From: Candidatus Zipacnadia bacterium
GTDB lineage: Bacteria; Armatimonadota; Zipacnadia; Zipacnadales; UBA5352
NCBI GenBank assembly: GCA_029821735.1
Contig: JALGSU010000011.1
Coordinates: 1 to 64,000 of the forward strand
Length of the DNA stretch: 64,000 nt
Direction: 5' to 3'
Shown here piece by piece: positions 8,103-16,196 of the stretch. A program made the position numbers and the translations under genes. Position 1 is the first letter of the stretch. Every line of letters begins with the position of its first letter. The notes beneath the pieces were generated by a model. That model searched no databases. It was not told the origin of the DNA and saw only the letters and a program-made list of their open reading frames with translations.

Positions 8103-8122
8103 GGCGGGTCTAAAGACCCGCC
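8103..8122. repeat. GGCGGGTCT/AGACCCGCC inverted repeat, copy 2
   Basis: Identical to the core at 7985-8004, including the AA loop and the flanking CTCCATACGAC. It lies about 50 bp from the stop of the J-domain gene and might help end its transcript, though there is no T-run. Confidence 0.85.
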
Positions 8123-8172
8123 CTCCATACGACCACGGCAACGGCGACCGTAAGGGAAGGCGTAGCTATCGA

Positions 8173-9000
8173 TCAGTCGGTGCCAGTGAGTTCTGAGTGG
8201 CGGAAGGGGCGGCCGCATACGGGGCAGATGGGCCGGGGGGCGAGAAATTCGCGCCACGGGGCGTGCTGGCGGAAGGACATGTGGCCGGAAGCCGTCGAAC
8301 AGCGCGGGCAGATCACGCGCCACGTCAAGCGCTGGATCATCAAGACACCAAAGACCACCGCTAACCCCGCAACAAGCGACACGACCTGGCGGTCAGAGTT
8401 CGAGAAGGCCACCGCGACCTGGTAGACGCCCCAGCAAATGACCGCAAGCAGCGACAGCATGAAAGCACAGTAGGTGAGCGCTCCGCCAAGGCCCATCGGG
8501 CGGCCCTCGCGGGTGACCACCTCGTCATCGCCGAAGCTCTGCCCCGGATGCCAGTGCGCGCTGCGCTCGACGACCTCAGTGCAACTTACGCAAATGGTGC
8601 GCTCGTCGCGCTCGCCGGCGAGACACTCCGCACAGATGGGCCGACCACAGTGCCAGCAGAAGTTGACGGACGAGCGCTTGGGGTGGTTGTAGCACTTGAG
8701 GGTTTTGTCCTGCTCAACTTCCCCGTCGGCGTCGGGCGCGTGGACTGCGCGGGCCGGTCCGTAGCGGCGACGGAAATCATACTCGGCGCGGCGGGCGGGA
8801 TCGCTGACCACATCGTAGGCGACGTTGAGCTGCGTCATCTTCCCCTGAGCCCAGGCTTTCTTCGCGGCGGGGTGCACGTCGGGGTGGAACTTGCGGGCGA
8901 GCAGGCGGTAGACTTTGTCCACGACTTCGGGAAGTGCGCGGTCATGCACCTGCAAGATCGCGTAGTAATCGGGCTCGACATCGCGTTCGTTCATGGGCAT
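8173..9000 (-). CDS. J-domain membrane protein with zinc-binding modules
   Basis: A 275-residue protein. Residues about 10-70 are a J-domain with the HPD triad at 39-41 (RKFHPDVHP), which stimulates DnaK-type ATPases. Residues about 97-140 hold a B-box-like Cys/His cluster (CYNHP, CWHCGRPICAECL, CVSC). Two hydrophobic segments follow (about 190-235), then a C-terminal CPRC...CPVCGRPF pair. The J-domain therefore probably faces the cytoplasm from a membrane anchor. ATG at 9000 is chosen because GGAG lies 8 nt upstream; longer frames overlap the phosphatase gene. It is not a classical DnaJ, as it lacks the CxxCxGxG repeats. Confidence 0.8.
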   Translation of the reverse strand: MPMNERDVEPDYYAILQVHDRALPEVVDKVYRLLARKFHPDVHPAAKKAWAQGKMTQLNVAYDVVSDPARRAEYDFRRRYGPARAVHAPDADGEVEQDKTLKCYNHPKRSSVNFCWHCGRPICAECLAGERDERTICVSCTEVVERSAHWHPGQSFGDDEVVTREGRPMGLGGALTYCAFMLSLLAVICWGVYQVAVAFSNSDRQVVSLVAGLAVVFGVLMIQRLTWRVICPRCSTASGHMSFRQHAPWREFLAPRPICPVCGRPFRHSELTGTD

Positions 9001-9046
9001 GGCAGGCACTCCGCAACGGTGGTCGCGAGACGTCGCGCGGCGGGCA

Positions 9047-9865
9047 TCAGGCGCCAACAGGAGCGAGTATCAGGCGCTCAATGGTCTCGGCGACGCCGAC
9101 TTCGGCGGACTCGGGCACGAAATCGGCCGCGGCGCGCAACTGCGCGGACGACGTGGCCATTATCACACCGACTCCGGCGGCCTCGACCATCTCCAGATCG
9201 TTCATGCTGTCCCCCACCGCCATCACATTCTCAATACCGAAGCCCAGCATCTCGGCGAGGCGCGAGAGAGCACTGGCTTTGGAGACCTCCGGGTGCAGGA
9301 GCTCGAGATACTCGGGAAGCGAGACCGTGGCGTGCAGGCGGTCCCCGAACTCGCGGGCGAAGAACTCGTAACGCTCCGCGGTCTCTTCCGGCGTGCCCAT
9401 GATGAGCAGCTTGGTGGGCTGGTTGCCGGCGAAGGAGCGCAGGTCACCGTGGATGTTCGAGTCGTTGCCGGTGCGGGCACGGTATTCGTACGCCCAGCGA
9501 TCGTAGCGGGGGACGTAGATCTCATCGTCGAGGAAATACATGGCGTCCATGCGCTCGCGCACGCAGAGCCGGATTGCCTCGTCGGCGAGGTCGGCGGGGA
9601 TGGGCAGATGCCAGATGGGCTCGGCATCGCCAGGGCGGCGGATCATCGCGCCATTGTAGGTGACCATCGGGCCGTCAAGGCCGAGTTCGCGAGCGAAGGC
9701 CTCGGCGGAGGAGTGCATTCGGCCGGTGGCGATCGCGACGATGACGCCGCGATCCACCGCTGCGCGGACGGCCTCGGCAGTGCGCGGGTGGATGACAAGC
9801 TCCGGCGTCAGGAGCGTGCCATCGAGGTCAATGGCGATGAGCCTGATGTCGGTGGTGTCGGTCAT
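9047..9865 (-). CDS. Cof-type HAD-IIB phosphatase
   Basis: A 272-residue protein with the HAD nucleophile pair D13/D15 (AIDLDGTLLTP), the IATGR motif II and the GDSMNDLEM motif IV near residue 216. A cap domain lies between motifs II and III, as in the Cof/YidA family that dephosphorylates sugar phosphates and similar small metabolites. The length is typical. It starts 46 nt upstream of the J-domain gene on the same strand and lies downstream of a repeat-bearing gap. The exact substrate cannot be read from sequence. Confidence 0.88.
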   Translation of the reverse strand: MTDTTDIRLIAIDLDGTLLTPELVIHPRTAEAVRAAVDRGVIVAIATGRMHSSAEAFARELGLDGPMVTYNGAMIRRPGDAEPIWHLPIPADLADEAIRLCVRERMDAMYFLDDEIYVPRYDRWAYEYRARTGNDSNIHGDLRSFAGNQPTKLLIMGTPEETAERYEFFAREFGDRLHATVSLPEYLELLHPEVSKASALSRLAEMLGFGIENVMAVGDSMNDLEMVEAAGVGVIMATSSAQLRAAADFVPESAEVGVAETIERLILAPVGA

Positions 9866-9978
9866 AGGGTTGTGGAAGCCAGCCTTAGCGCAGGAATGGG
9901 TGCAACAGCATTAACGGTGACGGCGGGCGAGTAGAGGACCCGCCCGCCCACAAGACACAGCGCCGCAGACGGCTACGA

Positions 9979-10071
9979 CCGGCGGGTCTGACACCTTCGC
10001 TGAAGCTATGGACCTTCGCTGAAGCTTCGGCCCACAAGTCGGTGCCCAGAGAAAGACCCGCCCTCCATACG
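9979..10071. repeat. Nested dispersed repeat (GGCGGGTCT arms split by CTTCGCTGAAGC insert)
   Basis: The left GGCGGGTCT arm at 9981-9989 and the right AGACCCGCC arm near 10054 are those of the 7985 repeat, now separated by about 64 bp holding two CTTCGCTGAAGC motifs. The same nested order recurs in degenerate form at 51201-51263. Confidence 0.8.
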
Positions 10072-10091
10072 GCCACAGCCGCGTCAGGCCC

Positions 10092-10967
10092 TCAGACTTT
10101 GAGGGTCTTGATGATTTCGCGGATGTTCTCGAGACAGACGCGGCTGGCGTATTCGCCGCCCTCGCTGAAAGCTGAGCCGCCGGGGCGGTTGAGGAGATCC
10201 TCGTCGAGCGGGGCGTCCGGGCGCCAGTGGGTCTCGAGCGAGCAGGAGCCCTCGTAACCGTCATCGACGAGTGCCTGGAGCTGCGCGTGGTAATCGATGT
10301 AGCCGCCGATGCCGACGGGGACGCAGCGCGCGCCCTCGGGGCTGTCATCGCGGACGGCGTCCTTGATGTGGACGTGGATCAGGTTGGGCTTCATGCGCTC
10401 GTAAGCGTCCGGGTAGGGGGTTTCACCGTCGGCGGCGTAGACCTCGTTGGCGGGGTCCCAGATGGCCTTGACGCGATCGCTGCCAAGGTCCGCGTAGAGG
10501 CGCTCGGCCTCGGCGGCAGTGGCGATGTGCGTGGATGCCTCATTCTCGATACCGATGTAGACATCTGCGGCTTCGCACATGGCGATGGGCTCGGCGTAGG
10601 CATCGAGGAGCTGCTGCCAGACGTCCTCGGCCGGGCCGGTCTTCCAGAAGGTGAAGCCGCGGATGATCTTGCAGTCGAACTTGTGGGCGATCTCGATGCA
10701 CCGGCTCAGAAGGCCGAGGTGCTCCTGATACTGGGCGTCATCGCCAAGATCGCACTTGAGGAAGGGCGAGGCGATGCAGGAAACGCCCATGTTCGCGGCG
10801 CCCAGGATGCGCTCCATCTCGTCGAGCTGCTCGTCGGTGAGGTCCTGGGGAGCGGTGTCCCAGACTGAGCGGGGCTCGACCATGGGAACGCCGAACTCGC
10901 CGCAGACATCGGCGACGCGCTGGAAGTCCTGAGAAATCTCGTCACTGATAACGCTGAGCTTGAACAT
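10092..10967 (-). CDS. Sugar phosphate isomerase/epimerase (xylose isomerase-like TIM barrel)
   Basis: A 291-residue protein with the features of the AP-endonuclease-2/xylose-isomerase-like superfamily: an N-terminal strand (LSVISDEISQDF), E-containing strands ending in metal-ligand positions (GIENEASTHI, ALWDPANEV-like, HVHIKDAV) and a C-terminal SLETHW. Enzymes of this fold isomerise or epimerise sugars or inositols. The ATG at 10967 has AAGGTG upstream; an in-frame GTG three codons earlier overlaps that site. It lies about 100 nt downstream of ptb and may be in the same transcript. Confidence 0.82.
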   Translation of the reverse strand: MFKLSVISDEISQDFQRVADVCGEFGVPMVEPRSVWDTAPQDLTDEQLDEMERILGAANMGVSCIASPFLKCDLGDDAQYQEHLGLLSRCIEIAHKFDCKIIRGFTFWKTGPAEDVWQQLLDAYAEPIAMCEAADVYIGIENEASTHIATAAEAERLYADLGSDRVKAIWDPANEVYAADGETPYPDAYERMKPNLIHVHIKDAVRDDSPEGARCVPVGIGGYIDYHAQLQALVDDGYEGSCSLETHWRPDAPLDEDLLNRPGGSAFSEGGEYASRVCLENIREIIKTLKV

Positions 10968-11069
10968 GTCGCACACCTTTTCTGTGAGTCACTTGATGGC
11001 CGAATCGCACGGACCAGTTCGCGGAACACTGTCGCGAATCCTGCGTGATGGTGGCACGAAAAGTCCAGG

Positions 11070-12011
11070 TCAGAAATGCACTTTGCCGATCTTCAGGCGG
11101 CTGGTTCGCTTGAGGTCGGCCATGAGCATCGCGGTGGCGATGGACAGGAGCTTGGCCTCAGCGTTGTCGGCGCGGGAGGTGAGGACGACGGGGGCCGATG
11201 CCCCGACCAGCACGCCTGCCACGCGGCCCTTCTGTAGATACACGAAGCTCTTGGCGAGCATGTTGCCGGCCTCGATGGTGGGCACCAGCAGAATGTCGCA
11301 GTTTCCGGCCACCGCGCTGTCCATGCGCTTGATCTCGGCGGCAAGCGCCGAGACCGCGTTGTCGAGCGCGAAGGGGCCATCGACGCAGCAGTTGGGGAAC
11401 TGGCGGCGCTCGCTCATCTTGCTCAGGGCCGCGGCGTCCATGGTCGCTTGCATCTTGGGGTTGAGCAGTTCAGTGGCGGCAAGCACCCCGACGTTGGGCT
11501 TGTCGATGCCGAAAACCTGCGCGAGATACACGGCGTTGAGGATGATCTCAGCCTTGGTGACCAAGTCGGGCGCGATGTTCATGGCGCCATCGGTAACCAT
11601 CGTCAGGCGGCCGAGGTGGGTGGTCTCGAGGAGGAAAACGTGGCTCATGATGGCGCCAGTGCGCAAGCCGCGCTCTTTGTCGAGCACAGCGCGCAGGAAA
11701 TCGTCAGTATGGATCTGACCCTTCATCAGAATGTCGGCGCGCCCCGAGCTGACCAGTTCGGTAGCGACACCCGCGGCGGCCAGATCATTGGACTGGTCAA
11801 TCACGGCACAGTCGGAGAGGTCAAGCCCGGCCTTCTCGGCCGCCGCTGCCATCTCGTCCATCCCGCCCACCAGCACGGGTTCTGCGATGCCCATCTCGGC
11901 GGCCTGCTTGACTGCGGAGAGGACACTTTCGTGTTCAGCAACAGCGACCGCCACAGTCTTCATGGGGCGGTCGCGTACGGCGTCCACTACGTGGTCGAGC
12001 GTTGTCATCAT
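11070..12011 (-). CDS. ptb: Phosphate butyryl/acetyltransferase
   Basis: A 313-residue protein with the fold signatures of the phosphate acetyl/butyryltransferase family, including PVLVGG, an ILMKGQIHT block, TDGAMNIAPD and DILLVPTIEAGNMLAKSF. The family transfers acyl groups between CoA and phosphate. Length and motifs fit Ptb better than long Pta forms. No butyrate kinase gene is adjacent, which is usual elsewhere, so the acyl preference is uncertain. The ATG at 12011 has GGGAGGG upstream, and it starts 8 nt after the ispH stop, so it is likely translated from an ispA-ispH-ptb transcript. Confidence 0.85.
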   Translation of the reverse strand: MMTTLDHVVDAVRDRPMKTVAVAVAEHESVLSAVKQAAEMGIAEPVLVGGMDEMAAAAEKAGLDLSDCAVIDQSNDLAAAGVATELVSSGRADILMKGQIHTDDFLRAVLDKERGLRTGAIMSHVFLLETTHLGRLTMVTDGAMNIAPDLVTKAEIILNAVYLAQVFGIDKPNVGVLAATELLNPKMQATMDAAALSKMSERRQFPNCCVDGPFALDNAVSALAAEIKRMDSAVAGNCDILLVPTIEAGNMLAKSFVYLQKGRVAGVLVGASAPVVLTSRADNAEAKLLSIATAMLMADLKRTSRLKIGKVHF

Positions 12012-12018
12012 CGGCCAA

Positions 12019-12882
12019 TCACCCTCCCGAATCCTCGTCGCACAGTTGCTCGATACGTTCACGCACACCGTCCATGGCCTCGGTGGGCGTGGACGCGCCT
12101 GCGGTCAATCCTACGCGGCAGACTCCATCGAGCCACTCTTTGCGCAGCTCTTCGGCGGTCTCGATGTGGTAGGTTGTGGTGCCCTCGGCGCGGCATATCT
12201 GGGCGAGACGGTTGGTGTTCGCGCTATTGTAGCCACCGATGACGATCATCAGATCGGCGTCGCGGGCGACCTCCAACGAGGCCTCCTGACGCTTGCTGGT
12301 CGCGTCGCATATGGTGTTGACGAGGCGCAGATCGCCGATCCGAGGCAGGATGCGGATCACGAGTTCGCGCAGGTTTTCCATACGCTGGGTCGTCTGACAG
12401 ACAACAGCCACGTGGTTGGCCAGATCGATGCTGTCGGCCTCGTCGGCACTCTCCACGATCAGGGCGCGGCCGCCAGCGTGCTCGACGATGGCGCGCGCCT
12501 CCGGGTGGTCCCGCTCACCAAGAACGAGCACCTGGTAGCCCTCGCTGACGAACTGGGCGGCGGCCTCCTGCACACGTCGAACAAAGGGGCAGGTGGCGTC
12601 AATGAGGTGGACGTCGCGGTCCCGGGCCTGCTCGTAGACGCTCGGCCCGGCACCGTGAGCACGCACCAGTGCGGCGGCTCCTGACTGTACCTCGGAGATG
12701 TCATCAACGACTCTCATGCCCCGCTGCTCGAGGCTCTCGACGACCTGGCGGTTGTGGATCAACTGCCCGAGGCAGCAGAGCTCAGGGAACTCGACTGTGG
12801 CCTGCTCGGCCAACTGCAAGGCTCGCCTGACGCCGAAACAGAACCCCGCTTCTTCGACCGTGGCGATCTCAATATTGCTCAT
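12019..12882 (-). CDS. ispH: 4-hydroxy-3-methylbut-2-enyl diphosphate reductase (IspH/LytB)
   Basis: A 287-residue protein that performs the last step of the MEP isoprenoid pathway, making IPP and DMAPP. The three cysteines that hold the iron-sulfur cluster are all present: C15 (AGFCFGV), C98 (DATCPFV) and C192 (NTICDAT). GQLIHN and VRAHG substrate-site motifs are also seen. The start ATG overlaps the ispA stop as ATGA, a sign of translational coupling. Having ispA next to it lets the same transcript supply both C5 units and the chain-elongating enzyme. Confidence 0.96.
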   Translation of the reverse strand: MSNIEIATVEEAGFCFGVRRALQLAEQATVEFPELCCLGQLIHNRQVVESLEQRGMRVVDDISEVQSGAAALVRAHGAGPSVYEQARDRDVHLIDATCPFVRRVQEAAAQFVSEGYQVLVLGERDHPEARAIVEHAGGRALIVESADEADSIDLANHVAVVCQTTQRMENLRELVIRILPRIGDLRLVNTICDATSKRQEASLEVARDADLMIVIGGYNSANTNRLAQICRAEGTTTYHIETAEELRKEWLDGVCRVGLTAGASTPTEAMDGVRERIEQLCDEDSGG

Positions 12883-13763
12883 TTGTCGCGGTTCACCACC
12901 AGATCCGGGAGGCTGGTCCAGAACTCGGTCTCGCCGGGCAGTTCGGCGGCGGCTGCGGCGGCCTCGGCGGCCAGTCGGCGAGCCTCTTCCTGGGCTCCGG
13001 AGAGTCCCCAGACGCCAGGATAGGTCTGCTTCCCGGCCTCGTCGTCAGCGCCGACGGGCTTGCCGACGACTGCCTCGTCGCCGGTCACGTCGAGCAGGTC
13101 GTCAGTCACCTGGAAGAGCAGGCCGACGGCCATGCCATAGTCGGTCATTGTCTGCAGGCCATCAGCAGGCGCGCCGGCGAGGATTGCCCCGGCCCGACAG
13201 GCCGCGCAGATGAGCTTGGCGGTCTTGTTGATGTGGATGTAGCGCAGCAAGTCGGCGTCGGGTGGCAGGTCCTCGGAGATGATGTCAGCCTGTTCGCCGC
13301 CGATGAGCCCGGTGGCGCCAGTGAACTGCGCGAACTCGCGCACCACCTGGATGGCGGCTGCGGCGTCGACAGTCTCAGCCTGGACTGCCAGCGCCTCGAA
13401 GGCGCCGATGATGAGGGCATCGCCTGCGAGCAGCGCGGTGAACTCGCCGAAAGCAGCGTGACAGGACGGCCGCCCCCGGCGCAGGTCGGAATCGTCGATG
13501 CAGGGGAGGTCGTCGTGCACGAGGGTGGCGGCGTGCAGCATCTCGAAGGCGCACGCGGTCGGCATGACCAGTTCGGGGTCAAGCCCGAAAGTTGCGGCTG
13601 CGTGCCTCACCAGAACCCCGCGCAGGCGCTTACCGCCCTGCGTTGCGTGGCGGATGGCTGCGTCCAAGTCGCCCGCCTCGCGATCGGCGCGTGGCAGGTA
13701 ACCGGGCAGAGCCTCAGCTACGAGCGGGCCTTCCTCTGACAATACCTGACTGGCCTGCAACAT
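12879..13763 (-). CDS. ispA: Short-chain polyprenyl diphosphate synthase (FPP/GGPP synthase type)
   Basis: A 294-residue protein of the trans-isoprenyl diphosphate synthase family. The first Asp-rich motif is D84-D85-LPCI-D90 (HDDLPCIDDSDLRRGRP), with the two-residue insertion typical of bacterial type II FPP synthases; the second is QVTDDLLDVTGD. KRLRGVL and the residues between are as expected. It condenses IPP with allylic diphosphates to C15 or C20; the exact chain length is inferred. The ATG at 13763 directly follows AGGAGG; a longer frame overlaps the LysM/G5 gene and is rejected. It is coupled to ispH. Confidence 0.92.
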   Translation of the reverse strand: MLQASQVLSEEGPLVAEALPGYLPRADREAGDLDAAIRHATQGGKRLRGVLVRHAAATFGLDPELVMPTACAFEMLHAATLVHDDLPCIDDSDLRRGRPSCHAAFGEFTALLAGDALIIGAFEALAVQAETVDAAAAIQVVREFAQFTGATGLIGGEQADIISEDLPPDADLLRYIHINKTAKLICAACRAGAILAGAPADGLQTMTDYGMAVGLLFQVTDDLLDVTGDEAVVGKPVGADDEAGKQTYPGVWGLSGAQEEARRLAAEAAAAAAELPGETEFWTSLPDLVVNRDK

Positions 13764-13803
13764 GGTCCTCCTGGCAGATGACGGGGTAGTGGCGCGGCCG
13801 CGA

Positions 13804-14835
13804 TCAGTCGCTCGACCCGGCGCCGGCCGCGGGCTTCTCACGGGTGCCGACGAGGACTTTCCGCGCCGTACCCGGCTCGATAATCTGCCCGCTCTGGATC
13901 TCTTCCTCGACCATCTTGTCATTGTGATAGGTCTGCCATACGCGCTGGAGCTTTATCGGCGGCGTGCCCTCGGTGGCAATGAGCGTCTCGCCCTTGGGGA
14001 CCGAGTCGGACTTGACTCTCAGCACCTCGATCTCAAGCTCGATCTCACGCGTGATTTCCTTGATGGTTTTCACGGTGATGCCCGCAGTCGGGGTGGAGAC
14101 CTTCACCACGTCACCGGGGTGAATGGTGGTGCCGCGAAGATCGGGGTTGAGCTCCCACAGTTGGGGCACCGTCATGCCGTGGTCGCCGGCGATCTTCTCG
14201 GCGAACTCGCCAGCCTTGACCTTGTAGGTCTGCGCCTCGCGCTTGGTCTTTCCGAGCCGCTTGACGGCCTGGCCGATCTCGGTGACGATGTCGGGCACGC
14301 GCGCCTGGCCGCATGAGATCTTGACGTCTTCAAGGAAGACCTGCTGCTCGACGATGGTGTCATCTTTGCCAACGTATGAGGCTTTGAGGGCCTCGAGCAC
14401 GTCCTTGGCGAGGCTCTCGGAGGGCATGACGACGCCGCGGGCGCCATCGACTTCGATGATGGCGACCTCAACGACCACATTCACGCGGGGCCGCAGGGCC
14501 TCCAGCGCCTGGTCGATGGAGAAGACTTCGTTATCGTCGACGGGCCAACTCGCGTCCTCCCACTGCTCCTCCAATGCGGCCTCACCGGGGAGGTCGCCCT
14601 TGGCCTCAGAGAGGATGCGTTCGTGTACTCGCTCGGCAATCTTCTCGTCTTTGACGAAGCAGATCAGGTCTTTGTCGATGCGGATGGCGCGAGCGAACCG
14701 CTGGCCACGACCGAGGATCAACGTGGCCGCGAGAACAACCACGATGAGGCCCAGAAGCATGGTCAGATTTCGATAGAAACGCAGGTGGCGCTGAAGACGC
14801 GCCACCTGCGCATTTTTTGTCCCATCCATACTCAT
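13804..14835 (-). CDS. Membrane-anchored LysM and G5 domain protein
   Basis: A 343-residue protein. One N-terminal transmembrane segment (LTMLLGLIVVVLAATLILG, about 25-43) is followed by a long extracytoplasmic region, a LysM-like domain near 205-250 (YKVKAGEFAEKIAGDHGMTV, then LNPDLRGTTIHPGDVVKV) and a G5 domain near 265-335 (LRVKSDSVPKGETLI, KVLVGTREKP). LysM binds peptidoglycan and G5 domains occur with cell-wall enzymes in Firmicutes. No hydrolase domain is seen, so it may be an adaptor. It lies downstream of ctpA and the EnvC-like genes, separated by an A/G-rich element. Confidence 0.85.
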   Translation of the reverse strand: MSMDGTKNAQVARLQRHLRFYRNLTMLLGLIVVVLAATLILGRGQRFARAIRIDKDLICFVKDEKIAERVHERILSEAKGDLPGEAALEEQWEDASWPVDDNEVFSIDQALEALRPRVNVVVEVAIIEVDGARGVVMPSESLAKDVLEALKASYVGKDDTIVEQQVFLEDVKISCGQARVPDIVTEIGQAVKRLGKTKREAQTYKVKAGEFAEKIAGDHGMTVPQLWELNPDLRGTTIHPGDVVKVSTPTAGITVKTIKEITREIELEIEVLRVKSDSVPKGETLIATEGTPPIKLQRVWQTYHNDKMVEEEIQSGQIIEPGTARKVLVGTREKPAAGAGSSD

Positions 14836-14867
14836 AACGAGTGGCTCCCCCTTGAGCGAACGGCGAA

Positions 14868-14930
14868 CGACAGAAAGGACAGAGACGAAAGGAAAGACAG
14901 AAACGACAGTAACGGCGAAAGGCAGAAACT
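14868..14930. repeat. A/G-rich dispersed element, related copy
   Basis: A purine-rich stretch made of GACAGAAA, GACGAAAGG and GACAGAAACGAC blocks, like those at 7578, 22214 and 51480 but less well conserved. It fills most of the gap between the ctpA stop and the LysM/G5 start. Confidence 0.65.
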
Positions 14931-14946
14931 GCTAAGGCGTACGGGT

Positions 14947-16158
14947 TCAGCCGGCGAGCTTCTCACGCAACACGGCAGCAGCCTGATCGATCTGTGAAGC
15001 GTGCCACTGCTCGAACCACTCCTGGTAGCTGAGCTCGGGATCGCGCTCCTCGGGCGGGTCCGGGAAGAAGATGTCGGGCTGCACGCCACGCTCACCGTTT
15101 TCGTCGCGCGAGATGTCGCGCTTGTTGGGGGTCAGGTAGACGGCGGTGGTGAGGACGATGGCGGAGCCGTCGTCGAGTTCAATGACGGTCTGGACCTTGG
15201 CCTTGCCGTAGCTGTGGTGACCAACGATTGTGGCGCGGCCAGTGTCCTGCAGAGCGCCGGACACGATCTCAGAGGCCGAAGCGCTGCCACCGTCGATGAG
15301 CACGACGATCGGCACGTCCTCGCCCAGCGCCAGACCAGCGCGCGCCATGAGCGGGTCGTCCTCGCCATTGCGGTCTTTGATGAACGTGATCGGTGTGTCG
15401 TCGAGGAAGAGACTGGCGACCGCGACGGCCTGGTCGAGCATGCCGCCGGGGTCAATGGAGAGGTCGAAGAGGAGGGCCTTCATGCCCTCGGCCTTGAGTT
15501 CCTCGATGGCTTTGCGCATGTCGACTTCCGCCTGGCGGTTGAAGGAGCGCAGCCAGATGTAGCCGATCTCGTTATCGAGCATCTTCGACTCAATGATGGG
15601 GAACTCGACGCGTCCACGAATGATCTCGACCTCGGAGAGCGTCTCATCACCTTTGTGGCGGACGGTGAGCACGACGGGTGTGCCGCCCGGGCCGCGGATG
15701 AGTTCGACGACCTCGTTGAGGTCCAAGCCTTTGATGGGCTTCTGGTCGACGCCGAAGATGACGTCGCCTGCCCGCAGGTCAGTGGTTGCGGCTGGCCCCT
15801 CGGGGAGCACGCTCTGGATGAGGACCTGGTCGTCACCGGTCTCCTCGTCGGGCTCCAGCACGAGCATCGCGCCGATGCCCTCGAAGTGGCCCTCGCTCTC
15901 GGTCTGGAAGTCGGTGTACTGCTTGGGGTCCATGAAGCGAGTGTACGGATCGTCAAGTGCCGCGAGGAGACCGCCGCTCTGGGTCTGGTGCACGCCCGGC
16001 ACGATCTGGGCGAAGTTGGCGATGGCGCCGAACATCGCGCCATCCTGGTAGCCCATGGAGGCGATCCAGCCGCCGGTGAAACCGGCGACGATCGCGAGGC
16101 CTGCGCCGACGAGTATCAGTGCGATTTTGAGGGTGTCCGGCTGTCTGTTCAAGTGCAT
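14947..16158 (-). CDS. ctpA: Carboxyl-terminal processing protease (S41, PDZ)
   Basis: A 403-residue protein. An N-terminal membrane/signal segment (IALILVGAGLAIVAGFTGGW) precedes the tail-specific protease fold: a PDZ domain near 110-185 (with SVLPEGPAATTDLRAGDVIF) and the Ser/Lys catalytic core, with the Ser in GGSASASEI near 292 and the Lys in YGKAKVQ near 317. Such proteases trim periplasmic proteins, including cell-wall hydrolase regulators. The usual NPGG-type motif reads DPGGMLDQA. It lies directly downstream of the two EnvC-like genes, suggesting a shared role at division. Start chosen at the ATG before the membrane segment. Confidence 0.93.
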   Translation of the reverse strand: MHLNRQPDTLKIALILVGAGLAIVAGFTGGWIASMGYQDGAMFGAIANFAQIVPGVHQTQSGGLLAALDDPYTRFMDPKQYTDFQTESEGHFEGIGAMLVLEPDEETGDDQVLIQSVLPEGPAATTDLRAGDVIFGVDQKPIKGLDLNEVVELIRGPGGTPVVLTVRHKGDETLSEVEIIRGRVEFPIIESKMLDNEIGYIWLRSFNRQAEVDMRKAIEELKAEGMKALLFDLSIDPGGMLDQAVAVASLFLDDTPITFIKDRNGEDDPLMARAGLALGEDVPIVVLIDGGSASASEIVSGALQDTGRATIVGHHSYGKAKVQTVIELDDGSAIVLTTAVYLTPNKRDISRDENGERGVQPDIFFPDPPEERDPELSYQEWFEQWHASQIDQAAAVLREKLAG

Positions 16159-16196
16159 GTCCTCCGCTTAGCTGCGGTATTGAGTCATTGCGTCGA

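Larger units (their letters stand above)
7345..8172. other. Gene-poor region packed with hairpins and dispersed repeats
   Basis: More than 800 bp with no supportable gene. It holds three inverted repeats (7632-7656, 7709-7729, 7731-7753), an A/G-rich element (7578-7605), two CTTCGCTAAAGC-type repeats (7791-7840, 7886-7917), two GGCGGGTCT inverted repeats (7985-8004, 8103-8122) and one copy of the 67-bp unit (8031-8085). The reading frames through it are low in plausible protein sequence. Confidence 0.8.
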
